Shown: positions 23,683-36,660, numbered from the stretch's first letter. The stretch: 45,899 bases of DNA from Lactifluus volemus (GCA_022376515.1 WTXI01000289.1:1-45899); one strand, 5' to 3'. The notes: generated from the letters alone by a model not told the origin. Made by a program: numbers and translations.

Positions 23683-26600
23683 CTACTTCGATAAATTGTA
23701 ATCATGAACTGTAGTCCAATTTGATCCGTGCACAAACTTTGAGAGATCAAGCCGCGTCTCATGTCCGCCTGCAACCCAAACAGTGCTGGGTCTATGAAGA
23801 CACCGCCTGTAAAGATCGGGAATCCATAAAAGAAGTTCCTTCTCTTCTCCACATATCCACCCCTCAGTATCGATCAGGGATTGGTCCATAAGGATCTTAG
23901 AATATTTTGTGACAACTTCCGCAGATCTGGTCCCTGAGGTGTGTCCAGTACATGTGCCCCCTCCAAGCTGTCCTGTAGCATCCCACATGCGAATCGTGCG
24001 ATCATGCGAGGCCGATGCAATGAACTGGCCGTCCGGTGAGAATGCAACGGGTTCGACGGAGTTGGTGTGTCCAGTAAACGGGTCCGCTATGATCTTCCCT
24101 GTTGCAGCTTCCCACATGCGAATCGTACAATCGTCTGAGGCTGACGCGATGCGCTTCCCGTCCGGCGAGAATACAGCAGACCTGACAGAAGCAGTGTGTC
24201 CAGTAAATGGGCCCACTATGACCTGTCCAGTTGTGATATCCCATACGAAAATCGTAGCATCGTCTGAGGCCGATGCGAGCTGCTGTCCGTCCGGGGAGAA
24301 TGCAACAGAATTTACTGAATTGGTGTGTCCAGTAAATGGGTCCGCTACGACCCTTCCTGTTGTGGCATCCCAAATGCGAATTGTGTGATCACCTGAGGCC
24401 GATGCGAGGCGCTGTCCGTCCGGTGAGAATGCGACGGAATTGACCCAAGCTGTGTGCCCAGTAAACGGGCCTGCTACGACCCTTCCTGTTGTGGCATGCC
24501 AAATGCGAATCTCGTTATCATAAGAAGCCGATGCGACGTGCCGCCCGTCAGGCGAGAATACAACAGAGCTGACCCAATTAGTATGTGCAGTGATTGGGCC
24601 CGCTACGACTTGCCCTGTTGCGGCATCCCACACACGAATCGTACGATCGTCTGAGCACGATGCAACGTGGTGTCCGTCCGGCGAGAATGCAACAGATCTG
24701 ACCCAATCGGTGTGTCCAGTAAACGGGTCCGCCGCGATCTGTCCTGTCGAGGCATCCCACATACAAATTGTGTGATCATCCGAGGCTGATGCGATGCGCT
24801 GTCCGTCTGGCGAGAATGCAATAGATCTGACCCGACCGGTGTGTCCAGTAAACGAACCAGCTATGATCTGTCCTACTGCGGCGTCCCACACGCGAATCGT
24901 GCCGTCGTCCGAGGCCGATGCAATGCGCTGTCCATCCGGCGAGAATGCAACAGAAGGGACCGAATCGGTGTGTCCAGTAAACGGGCCCGCTACTATCACT
25001 CCCATTGTGGCATCCCACAAGCAAATCGTGTGATCGTACGAGGCCGATGCGATATACTGGCCATCTGGCGAGAATGCAACACCTGTCACAGAACCGTTAT
25101 GTCCAATAAATGGGCCCGCTACGACCACTCCCGTTGTGGTATCCCACACACGAATTGTGTGATCACTTGAGGCCGAAGCGATGCGCTGTCCGTCCGGCGA
25201 AAACGCAACAGTCCTGACCCAATGGGTGTGTCCAGTAAACGGACCCGTTATAATCCGTCCTGTTACGGCATCCCACACGCATATCGTTCTATCGTCCGAG
25301 GCCGATGCAATGCACCGCCCGTCTGGTGAGAATGCAACAGATTCGACCCAATCGGTGTGTCCAGTAAACGGGCCAGCTACAGTTACTCCTGTTGTGGTAT
25401 CCCAAATGCGAATCGTGCAATCCCGCGAGGCCGATGCAACGCGCCGCCCGTCCGGTGAGAATGAAATAGAAACGACCGCAGCTGTGTGTCCAGTAAATGG
25501 GTCCGTTACGATTTCTCCTGTTGCGACATCCCACACCCGAATCGTGCGGTCGTGCGAGGCCGATGCAATGCGCTGCCCGCCCAGCGAAAATGCAATAGAA
25601 TTGACAGAACCGGTGTGTCCAGTAAACGGGCTCCCTACGATCTCTCCCGTCGTGGCATCCCAAACGCAGATCGTGTAATCGGATGAGGCCGATGCGATCC
25701 GTTGCCCGTCCGGAGAAAACGCAACAGAAAAGACCGATCCACTATGTGCATGAATCGTCATTTCCAATGCTGGCCAATGAGACAATTCCCCACGTTCCAA
25801 GGTCAATGTGTGAGGAAACTGGGAAAGGTATTGATTGCGGATGCGGGAAGAGGTTGGTGTGAAAGGGAGGGCAGACACATAGATATGCGGAGCGCTCTTC
25901 GCCACAGCCATTCCGAAATACCGCACAAATGCGGACGCATCATGCACCAATCCCAACAAATCCTGCACTTCTGGCTGAGTACGCTGTTTTACCCAAATGT
26001 CATTCATTACATGTCATACTCAATCATGGGGTGTACCTACCTCAAGCTGCAACCACGATGATAATACTGGTGAAACAGGGCCCACATGGCTCTTAATGCT
26101 AAGCACTTCCAGCCAAAACAGAAATTTTGTCTCGAAGAGCGATCGGACCTTCTTGAAGATATCCTGGTCGAAGCCAAAATGTGCTAAATGACCGACCCAG
26201 TAAACACACGCGTATGATAGTCCGGATGGAATGTGTTCCGTGATTCGAGATTCAAGGTCAGGGACGTCGCTGTTGGCGAGATATGACGACTCGAGTTTGC
26301 AGATGTTGAATTTGAGACTATCGAGCATTGAGCCAAGGCATGAATGTGCCAACTGTCGGTGGGCATCGGAGAGGTCCACATAAAACACATCGTTCGTCCG
26401 ATTGGTTAGAAAATCACGGAATGAGGTATGGAGAGGAAGGATGGGACGCGTATGATCCGATGAAGTCACGTTGCTCAGCAGTGAGCCCAGACGACGAAGA
26501 GTTTCAAGTACAGGGACAGGATCGAAATCCTCGGGATCATCAATGGGTGCATGCCGTCGCAAAGAAATTAAGGACTGGATGGAGAGGGGCTCGATCGCAG

Positions 26601-29089
26601 CAAAAAGCTGTCCCATGATGGACCGAAATAGCGTCTGTGCTTCCTCTGATTTGAAGTATTCTTTGAGAACTTCTTCGTACAAATGATCCAACAATCCTCC
26701 AGTACGACCTCGAGAGTGTCCCAACAGGCGCTGTATGAGCTTCTTCACGCTGAGGCCAAGATTATCAGGGCTATTGATGAATCCGGATGCAACTGCAGCC
26801 CACTGAAATAGGCCCTCTGCACCCTTCGCTAATCTGTCACCATGCTCTTTGAACACTTCCTCGGGGAGTTCATCCTGGAGATAAATCCCAATATCGCGCT
26901 CCGTGTCGGCGGCCAGTTGGGCGTCATTCATGTAGAGGGCACGGACAGACTGCGCATTGGTGAACGCAGGTTCGATGCCATGCTCCGGCCTCGAAGTGAT
27001 GAATATGCGGAAGTTTGGCGGGAGGTCGATGAGGTGTTGGGCAAGGAATGTGTGTAGTCCATTTTTGCCAGTCGTGACACCACTCTCATCCAACGCATCG
27101 ATGACGATGAGGATCGTGCCATCGAGTTGTAGGTACTTGAGTGGTTCAAGGAGAAGCCATTCAAAAAGTCGAGGATAATCTCGGGTATTACGAAAAGACG
27201 AATTGCCAATAACGGCCTCCCCGAGGGCGAGTTTGAACGGAGGATAACGATCGCAGAGATCACGAGCAAGCGTTGTGAAGAGATGATAACCATCGTCTTT
27301 GGATTCCTCCTTCCGACGAAATGCGACATAAGAACCAAGACACTTCTTGTCGAAAAGACGAGCGACCTCATGAGCAATCGAGGACTTTCCTGTGCCTGCC
27401 TGGCCGAAGAGGAGGAGGCCACGTTCAGAGTTGGGATTCCCGACCCATTCAATGATGTGGTGCAAAAAGTCTTGGCGAGTGCCTGGATGACAGCCCTTCC
27501 TATCGTTGAATCGCCAGCCTTCTAAAACAGGCATTTCTCCAATTATTGCCCTCAATTCTGCGCTCACTCTGTCAGATGGATGATCCGACGATTTGTCAGA
27601 ATCACGCACCAGATTCCAATCCCTGGTTCGACGTTTTCGTTAGTTGCGCTCTCATATCATCTCGTATCTGAAGGACAGCGACCCCAGCGATGACATTAGC
27701 ATATGTGAGAAATTTTGTATGCAGTCGGATGAGCGTGGAGCGATAGGTCTCGACCTTGTCGTCAAGCTGGCCGCCGATATTCTTAAAGACTCGTTTCCCT
27801 GGAAATCACATGTTAATAACAAGCAACGAAACTGGTCAAGACGACGTGCCGACTTGCAGATCCTTCGCATACGATTCGATAAATTCGGCAGATTCGGAGA
27901 CGCACTGCAGCATCTCCTCGAGGACTTTTGCCTGTGTAGATCCCTGCCGAATGCTCGTCAAAACGTCCGTGTCCTTCGCAAATTCAAACCCGTCCCGTAT
28001 CGCGGTAAGTAGTGTCCGGACATTATCGTCAAGCTGAAACTGGTGTACCAAGGTCTGGTAACGAAGTCACAAAAAAAAAGAATGAATCTTCCATGGCCTC
28101 CGACAAAGTAAGGACACATACCTCGGGGATCTTTGAGAACAGACTCCATGCTAAGCTGGCATAGGGGTTCAGCTGGGACGGAATGAAGTTAACAAAGGGT
28201 AGGGAGAAAACATATTTTGTGCATACTTGTAGGATTGGACTCACTGTGTCCATCACCCATTTGATACTATTAGCAGTAGTCTTCCACGTCTTTACCGCAT
28301 CCAAAGCTTCCCCAGCGCGATCGAGAGTATGTGACATCTCCGTCTGGTTGTCCGCCATCGATGCCACAGGAGTACCGCTATCGACGGGAACGGTACCCAT
28401 CCGAGATGAAGAAGGTAGGCCGGTGGTAGTTGCCGTCGGTCGCGTGGTATGAATAGAATGGGCAGTACCTTCTTCAGCGACAGGGTTGTCCAGATCTGCC
28501 ATTCTTGGGTTTGGGGCGTGGTCTGACGCAGTCACAGACGAACTCGGATTTGCTGAGATGGTGATGGTTATGTAGGGTGTGGCCTGCTCCGTGAGGTGTC
28601 CATGTCGATCAGCGCCGCCGAAAACAATATCGAGATCTACAGGTTGGATGGTCAGCCAGACGCATGAGTAAGAACTTTAACGAGACGAACCGCGTTGGGG
28701 TTCACAGGCTATTTCCTGCGTCCCAACAAGGATGTCTTTCTGCATGGTCCTTTTCGCATACAGAGACATTGTAACATGAGAATGTGGTTGTAGGGCACTA
28801 CAGGAGAGTCAGTTGGTAAATAGAGGCAAAAATATGAGAGTACTTACAAAGCATCGACCTGCTCGTTCCACTCCACACGATACCCCATGCTCCGTACAGC
28901 TCGTGTATGCCAAGTTCTCGCCCCGGCGGTCACAGTAACATAAAAGCGACCTTCTTTTCGAGAGATAGTCTTGAGATGGGGAAGATTGTGTGCTCTGAGG
29001 ACTGGCAGGGAGCAGAGCTTTAGTACTTGTCACAGTGAGGTATCAAGACACATACCGGTTAGTTGGAGTGGGAACGAGGTCGGTTGCAT
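23683..29089 (-). CDS. C2-NACHT-WD40 protein (NLR-like STAND receptor), copy C; complete
   Basis: This is the only uninterrupted copy. Exons: 29056-29089, 29001-28848, 28797-28691, 28636-28122, 28054-27850, 27798-27610, 27557-26041 and 25983-23683; phases agree throughout and give about 1673 aa. Residues 1 to about 130 resemble a C2 domain (LRAHNLPHIK, HVEWNE-type strand, LYAKRAMQKD-type strand). An acidic, Ser/Thr-rich linker and a helical segment lead to NACHT (P-loop GQAGTGKSS about 453-461; IVIDALDES about 551-559). Fourteen WD40 repeats (about 987-1589) and an 86-residue tail follow. In fungi such STAND proteins act as intracellular recognition switches: the repeats sense a ligand, NACHT oligomerises, and the N-terminus signals. 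That role is inferred from the family. Start choice rests on the 34-nt first exon conserved in all copies. The exon 5 donor is G|GCACGT, where A and B have G|GTACGA, so splicing there is uncertain. Confidence 0.9.
23944..25746 (-). repeat. WD40 repeat array of NLR copy C (14 repeats)
   Basis: Fourteen tandem WD40 repeats of 43 aa (the last is 42), each 129 bp, run in one frame. The consensus is HTxxVxSVAFSPDGQxIASASxDxTIRVWD followed by a TTG turn and PFTG. Substitutions cluster at positions 3, 4, 6, 16, 22 and 24, while the rest is nearly constant. Known fungal repeats of this kind (HET-E/HET-D type) show the same pattern of high internal identity and variable contact residues. Confidence 0.93.
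26041..27557 (-). other. NACHT NTPase exon of NLR copy C
   Basis: This exon encodes NACHT plus the following winged-helix-like region. Upstream is the stretch ERGLLLFGQAGTGKSS, then Walker B ILIVIDALDESG, then a FITSRPEHG motif typical of NACHT sensor-1 and a later HTSFRDFL motif seen in fungal NACHT proteins. The exon is bounded by a 52-nt intron (donor GTGCGT, acceptor GCGCAG) and a 57-nt intron (donor GTAGGT, acceptor AAACAG). Confidence 0.9.
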
Positions 29090-29373
29090 ATCGGTGACCC
29101 AAGTGCGGCAGAAGTCGCTTATTCCGTTGAGGACCTGGGGTGTGTAAAGGTTAAAAGCAGGAATATTGGAAGTGAGAAAATTCCGCATACAAATTGCGAG
29201 TTGGTGGCTACAGAAGAGATCGATAAGAGCGAGGGTTTGAGCCTCGAGGCTGCCGCCACAACAGACCTAAAACGGTCATAATTCATACCCGCGTCCTAAA
29301 CGAAATAGAAACTTTTGTTTACCGCTTTTCGTCTCACTCATATGCTATCGCTCCCTTCGGGGATGCATACGAA

Positions 29374-29404
<31 letters not shown>

Positions 29405-30353
29405 GGCCCCTGCACAAGGATGACACGCTGTTTCAGAGTGGTAGACCTACGGGTCTCAATATTTATTTTTACCTCTTTTTTGTCACAAATTTTCTGTGCG
29501 CGAAACTTTTTGTCTATGTAACATCTGTCTATTTGCGGTTTTATCTCAGCTTACTAGGGATCGCCCCAAGTAATTTCTCTCGAAAGAACCGGCGATGGAT
29601 GCTGGGCATTTCAATCTGGCTTGGATCAAATTTGATGGTCGCTCAACCTTCAGTTTTGCACTGGCATCGCTCTAGATCAGCTGACTTTTGCGACAACTTC
29701 TTTAGTTAAACCTGTTTGGCGGTTGTAATGCAGCTTTGCTTCCGAGTCCGGCCTTTCTTCTTGGGAGGCTTTATTCCTACTATCCCGCCACATCACCTTG
29801 GAAAGTATACAGTAACTTCACTTTTCACCTCATCCAGAACCCAGATCCTGGTCCCATTGGGACTTCTCCTGCTGGCCCACGAGGAGTCAAATCATGTGCC
29901 AGCGACGTGCTTTCTGAGGCGGCTTTAGCGCCTGCTGCTATAGCTGAGAGACAAGCGGAGCTCACCGCCGGCGTGACGATGCCGTTTGCATTTGAGAAGG
30001 TGGTTCTCATTACCTTGACGTGCCTTAGGTTGAACTGAGAATGTCAACTTCTACAACTGTCGTGAGTCGCTCAGCTGATATCATTTAAAGACATTGCTGA
30101 CAATTTTGGGTCGGCTCAACTTCGGAGGGTCGCCAAAGGAAGTAGGTGAGCGTCCGTGGAGGTGGGAGAACTCGAAACGATTACCATACAATTACTCAGC
30201 AAAGGACTCCTCTTACGTCGGTATCACAAGCTCAGCCTGAGGTATATAGGCTGACCTACTTGTAGCGATTCCAGCAACTTGAACAACCTCCTCGATTCTT
30301 TTATACTGGCAGCTTTTTGACTCGTTCGTCGTTTTCATACAGCAATTGTTATC
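29090..30353. other. Upstream of NLR copy C; end of the duplicated block; no gene
   Basis: Homology to the flanks of copies A and B continues to about 29490 (GTGGTAGACCTACGGGTCTC near 29440) and then stops. About 29536-29710 is one arm of a diverged direct repeat (see 32401-32616). An open frame at 29736-30038 (100 aa, unrecognised) could be an exon but has no supporting feature. The last 300 bp should hold the promoter of the oxidoreductase starting at 30354. Confidence 0.5.
29536..29710 (+). repeat. Diverged direct repeat, left copy
   Basis: The string TATCTCAGCTTACTA, then AAGTAATTT.TCT, GGCATTTCA.TCTGG, TGGATCAAATTT and TGATGGTCGC recur in the same order and orientation at 32401-32616. 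The pair brackets the OYE gene. No terminal motifs identify an LTR. Confidence 0.7.
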
Positions 30354-31670
<1,317 letters not shown>

Positions 31671-32968
31671 TAAAAGCATAGTAAGAACACACTTAGTAAT
31701 GCACGGTGGTAATTGTGCTAGTGGATGCCATCAACTAGGCCAAGAAGTCAACGTTCAGTGGGTTATCTTGAAGATCCGCAAGATCGAACCATCTGTTCAC
31801 TTTATGCCTTGTGTCTGGTGTCTGGGATTGTTCAAGTTTTTTCTGTACTGGCCCATTCAATTAGTTGCCTCTATCATTTATGTACTCCGAGTCAAACTCC
31901 CAACGCGCTTACCTTGGCATTTGAACTTCGTCTCAACCATGACTGAGGCTTCTGATGCCTCCTGTGTGAACTTGACTCGGAAGGACCCATTCTGAGCGTT
32001 TCAGTGACTTGGAATGTTCTCTCACGTTTACGACATTCAATTATAACGACAAAAGCCTGACCCTGAGCGTCTTGACTCCAAATTCTCACTTCTTTAAAAT
32101 TCCCTCTTCCAACCATCGGAGTCCGTCGCTCGTTCGGTGCATCATCACCTACACCCTGGTCGCCATGGATACCTAGCCTGTTCGCCTGTTCGAGGGTCTT
32201 TTCTGTAAGTTGTGGGCCAACGGTGTTCGTTCGTTCGTTTGTTCGTTGATTAAGGCAATCCGTTGTTTGTGACCACGCCAGTCAAGAAGGTCCAAAATAG
32301 TCATCTCCACCGGCAACCTTTTCCTAAAAAGCGCTACTCTTGTTTCTGAATAATACCGTCGACGGTGGCGCCAGCGGCGCGTTTACCCCACGTTCCGTTC
32401 TGCTGTTTTACCTCAGCTTACTATTAAAAGAGGCAATCACTCCAAAGTAATTTTCTCTTGGCGATCATGGACCCGTCGGCAGGCATTTCAGTCTGGTGTC
32501 TGGATCAAATTTTGATGGTCGCCCAATTTTTTTTTTTGGCATCGATGTCATCATACCTTCAGTTAGTACACTCTAGACGAGCGGACTTTTTTTTTTTGAC
32601 GACTTTTTGCTAATGCCTTGACAGTGGGGGGGATCCATTTGACCCCCCCCAAAAAAAAGGCGGTAAATATTAGCAGCTGGATGCACGTCATGTGGCCTCC
32701 CACTACTTAAATTACCACTTTCTTCACTTGGTGCCGCTTCATTTTAACTGGATGGAATCCATGATCGCTTGTATTAGTTATGGCGGCGTTTCTCCCTGGG
32801 CTGCATTTCGTTGCCTAGGCAGTATCGTAATAGGGGCTAGAAAGGACCGACGAAGAGCGGCATTGTTTCCCCTTGCCTAAGGCCTGGTGCCATCCCACAG
32901 TCATCTTGCTCGTCATAGCTATCATCACCTGTATCATCTGACGCCGAAAAAGTCTTGGTTCTATCACA
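31671..32968. other. Intergenic; direct repeat and simple repeats, no gene
   Basis: This stretch contains an unrecognised 98-aa open frame (31699-31995), a short TTCG run near 32226-32248, the right arm of the direct repeat (32401-32616), T-runs near 32527 and 32588, and a C/A run at 32643-32658. No gene can be supported. Confidence 0.5.
32401..32616 (+). repeat. Diverged direct repeat, right copy
   Basis: This is the same ordered motifs as 29536-29710, with extra T-runs and a short insertion. The pair flanks about 2.7 kb with the OYE gene. Confidence 0.7.
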
Positions 32969-33601
32969 ATGTCATCGTCGTCAAACATGACCTTTACATT
33001 CTCTCCGGCGCCTCCTTCGACCACAGCGGTCAGGATGTCCATTTTGGGTTCAGCCTCAACACCCGTCATCTCAACAACCCCGAAGCCACTGCGCACGTCC
33101 GGATCCATCACAATTTCCACATCGACACCCACGTGCAGATCGTTGCCGGTCCAACATGACACGACAACACGTCGTGCGCAGGCGCGTTTGGCACGCTTAC
33201 GTGCAGATGAAGCTGCAGAACGGCGCGAGGATCAAGCGGCGCTTGTCACGACGCCGGTGAGTTCTCTACGCATCACACATACGTTTTGCGAATTGACATG
33301 AATCTCCTTCTTCCCCCCCCTCCCTCACCAGGCACAATGGGCACTGCTGCGTCGCCCCTTTGCGAGCGTGAAAGCGGAATTCACCGATCTCGACGGCATG
33401 TCGTGGAACGTGCGCGTACCTGTATCCGCACAGTCAAGAAGGCCACATCACCAGTCGTCGATATGTGCTTCTGCCAGCGCACCGATGTTGGAGGTGGATG
33501 ATAGCACGGTGCGTCCGAGCCCAGGAAGGAAACTGAGGCCGTCGACATCGACGAATGGGTGGGGACCGGCGGTTGCAGTTTCAATGGCACAACACGCCTG
33601 A
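32969..33601 (+). CDS. Hypothetical protein, 185 aa, two exons
   Basis: I do not recognise this protein. Exon 1 is 32969-33256 and exon 2 is 33332-33601, joined by a 75-nt intron with donor GTGAGT and acceptor CACCAG, in phase 0. The N-terminal half is Ser/Thr/Pro-rich and probably disordered. It is followed by an Arg/Ala-rich helix (RRAQARLARLRADEAAERRE) and, right after the junction, QWALLRRPF and a TDLDGMSWNVRVPV segment that looks structured. The C-terminal part is Pro/Ser-rich. No signal peptide or membrane span is seen. The clean intron and the frame continuing into a plausible domain favour a real gene. It converges on the ATP synthase subunit d gene, with 204 bp between the stops. Confidence 0.55.
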
Positions 33602-33805
33602 TGCATGGGTGGAGGTGTCCGAGCGTTACGTTCGAATGTGGTGCATTTTGTACGAGGGAGTAGCGACTTTTTCATAGGCCAATTTCATCCACGTGTGCTA
33701 CCATGGAAAAACGCGTGCATGCACTCTATGCATGTGTTGATTTTCTCTAATTCTATCGCGAATGAATAGCAGACGGTCCATCGGGACGGACCACCCAATA
33801 CACGT

Positions 33806-34629
33806 TTACATGAGCGACAGATCGCCAAACTTCTCCCTGTATCCGGGTACGGTCCACTTGCCCTTCTTCATCATGTTTTCGACCGTCTCAAGGATGCGAG
33901 GGTGTGCCTTGCCGACTTCCTCGATCTGAAAGTTTTCCGTTGCCAGAGCGTAAGAATCAATGACCAAGCACAGGATGGGTCTAGGGAGCGCACCGTCAAG
34001 TCCTCGAAGGAACGCGCATCCTGAATATTGGAGAGTGTCGCCTGAAGGTCGTTCAGCTCAACGTCAATCTGCGCTTCCGTCTCCTTGGCCCTGGCAATCT
34101 GCGACACAAAATGGCAGCCAGGAAAGCGAAAAAAGGATGGAGCACGGAATGACAGGTTATTATGATCGACGTCAGCAAAGAAATGAATGAATGAGATATG
34201 ACGGACCGCCTTGGTCTCGAATGTTTCGATGACCTTAACATGAGCGCCAACGTCGTACGTGACGGGCTTGAAATCGCGCAAAATCTTCTCCGCCTCATCG
34301 ACGATTGCTTTGTTCTTAAGGATAGAGCGGTAGTGCGCCACGTCAACCGTTGTTGGTTGGGCATTGAGCTGGCCAGTGATGCGCTGAGCATCCGAGTGGC
34401 GCTTGCGGAACGCTTGCAGGGCGGCGACAGTCTCTGCAAAGAGTGCGATAGACGTGTCAAGGCAATGAGTGGGGCAGAGAGAAGATGCATAATACCCTTT
34501 CCGAGACCGAGTGTTGAATAAATGCGGGTGAAGTCCTGCTCGTTGCATCGTCATGAGGCCGACTCGCTCGGAGTTGACAACGAAGCGAGAGGTACGTACC
34601 ACCGCAGCTGTGGCAGCTTTTGAGGCCAT
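33806..34629 (-). CDS. ATP7: Mitochondrial F1Fo-ATP synthase subunit d
   Basis: This is a peripheral-stalk (stator) subunit of mitochondrial ATP synthase. Exons 34600-34629, 34496-34535, 34207-34433, 33994-34098 and 33806-33925 total 522 nt, 173 aa, the normal size of fungal Atp7. Diagnostic stretches are MASKAATAAV, DFTRIYSTLGLGK, ALQAFRKRHSDAQR, ILKNKAIVDEAEKIL, RAKETEAQIDVELNDLQATL, and the C-terminal KGKWTVPGYREKFGDLSLM. All four introns have GT..AG ends and keep frame. It is divergent from the HODM-like gene, with 244 bp between the two starts. Confidence 0.95.
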
Positions 34630-34873
34630 TATATGGCTAGATTATTGGTCTGAAGGTGAAATTTATAGATAGAGAGAAGTAAAAGAGATGAACATACAAA
34701 GGAAAATAAGTGCGAGGTCGAAGTCGTCGTTTGTGTTGGCAGCTGTTCGGCCGGCCGGAGAATACCGTCATTATATTTCCTTTTTTGTGACTCACTCTCC
34801 TGACATGCTCCGCAACAGGTTATGGTAGGGAGCATGCAGCACCATCCGGCTCGGACCAGTCCCACTGGCAGAC
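34630..34873. promoter_or_regulatory. Shared 244-bp divergent promoter region (ATP7 / HODM-like gene)
   Basis: This is the only space between two divergent start codons, so both core promoters and both 5' leaders must fit in it. It includes a GGCCGGCCGG palindrome near 34748. No TATA box or named factor site can be assigned with confidence. Confidence 0.5.
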
Positions 34874-36660
34874 ATGCTCACCTCCGTGGACCTCTTCGCG
34901 TTTCTCATCCTCTTCCTGATAACCCTGATCGTGGTACTCCGACAGCGGCAAATTGTGAGGGTGACAAGAAGCAGCCCCCCCGCCGCACCACTCGAGTCCT
35001 TCACAGACCAGAATGACGGGGATCCGAACAAAGATAGGCGTCCCGGAGGCGAGTTCCACACGCTCAGCTCACTGAGAGCTAACCCATCTCCCTTGCATAG
35101 ATTGGACCCCGGTCAAGTCTCCCTTCCCGCCTGTGACGCCCATCACTGAGTCTCTCGATCAAATCGCCCCTCGACCTTATCGACCTTACAAGCCAGGGCG
35201 TTATCAGTGAGCATTCTCTCCACTATGCGCTCTCGTAGCAGGGGACTGATCGTCTGAACCCCCTTTTTGTTCCTGTTTACATAAAAAATAAAACACCAGC
35301 GTGACGATGGGCATCCATCCGATGGTGTGGAATTCCTGGATCGAAGTGTGTGCTTATGACCCCTATAATCTCTAAAATAGCGCGAGGCACGCTAATACAG
35401 GGACCGCACCGATTTTACGCGAACATGTACAGTTGGATCGTGACTTCCCCGCGTATTACCATCTGCGCGCAGCGCGCCTCGCATCGCCACGTGGCCCGAA
35501 ACTCATATACACCCTTCCAGACCGCCCTCATCTTGTGCGGGGTGGTGCCCAGGCGGCACGCGAACTTGTACACGAGCTTGCTGAATTCCTCGTTGCGCGC
35601 TACCCAGGGGTGTATCGTGCCACACGCAGGGCAGGCGAGATCGTTGCGGTAGAGGTACTCCCTGTGGGAGTCACACACGACCTCGGGGTGGAGGACCCGA
35701 TGATGGTGGCGGCAATGTTGTGAGTTGGTCCAGTCAATCCCCGCTATGCGAAGCACGTTCGTGCGACAAGCGTACTCGTTTTTTTAATAGGACTCAAGAT
35801 GACCTTGCGATCATGATCGAAGGCTCGGACGGACAGTATTATCTCCAAGCTGGTGCTGTCCTCCTGGCTGGTCTGTCCCTTCCCTTCTTTCCAACTTCTT
35901 CCCTCGCTTCCTCGTTGACATTAGCATACAAACGTTTGTAGGCACGTGGCGTCTCGAAGACAAAGTTGGCCTGCCGCTCGACACGATACATACGAGCGGC
36001 CATGTACCACATTGTAAGCGCCTTTCCTCGTTCCTCCTCCCCCTTTCCCCCCACGTACACACCCCGAAAAGCACCTTTCGCATTGCATGCAGCTGACTCG
36101 TGGCAGATGGGGATAAGCTTCAGCCTTCACTTACGCGCTTCTTCGGTCGCCTATCCCCAAGCACGCCTGTAGCACGAAACAATTGGCTGATCCAGGTCCT
36201 CCCATCCACGCCCGTGCCTGCCACTTGGCCGCAATCCTCTGATGCACGCGAGCCACTCGAGGAGCTCGCATGGGCAGAAGGCACGTTCGGTCCCGAAGAC
36301 ACTCTCGGCACTTGCCCGCGCCCGGCGCCGCCGGAGCCTCTGCCAGAAAGAATGCGTCTGCGAGTCGAACATCAGACTTTGCGCCGGTTGCCACGTAGCG
36401 GCGCGATCGTCTTCACGATCCGCGTGTATATGACACCGCTTGAGGAATTGGAGCCAGGCGAGGCGGGGCGGTTGGCTGGGGCTGTACGGGGCGTGAAAGA
36501 ACAGGAAGTGGTCTACAGGTGAGTGCGTCGGGGGATGACAACACTTGTGCGGCTAAACCTATGTAGGCATCGGAGACAGTGGGACTTTGAGGATGTGGCA
36601 CTCGAATGGCTAGATGCGCGGCATCAGGAGGAGGTAGAGCAAGGTTTTGTGGATGAGTAA
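34874..36660 (+). CDS. DUF3445 / HODM-like (heme-dependent oxidative N-demethylase) membrane-anchored protein
   Basis: Eight exons join in frame to 435 aa: 34874-35048, 35101-35206, 35300-35349, 35401-35719, 35791-35870, 35942-36013, 36107-36518 and 36567-36660. The first intron appears to use a GC donor (GAG|GCGAGT); the rest are GT..AG. The N-terminus has one hydrophobic span (LFAFLILFLITLIVVL), suggesting a signal anchor. The body matches fungal DUF3445 proteins: PYKPGRYHVTMGI, REHVQLDRDFPAYYHLRAARL, IMIEGSDGQYYLQA, WRLEDKVGLPLDTIH, HVPHYGDKLQPSLTRFF and LRVEHQTLRRLPRSGAIVFT. The bacterial relative is a heme-dependent oxidative N-demethylase. The substrate of the fungal proteins is not known to me, so only the fold-level assignment is claimed. 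Confidence 0.88.
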
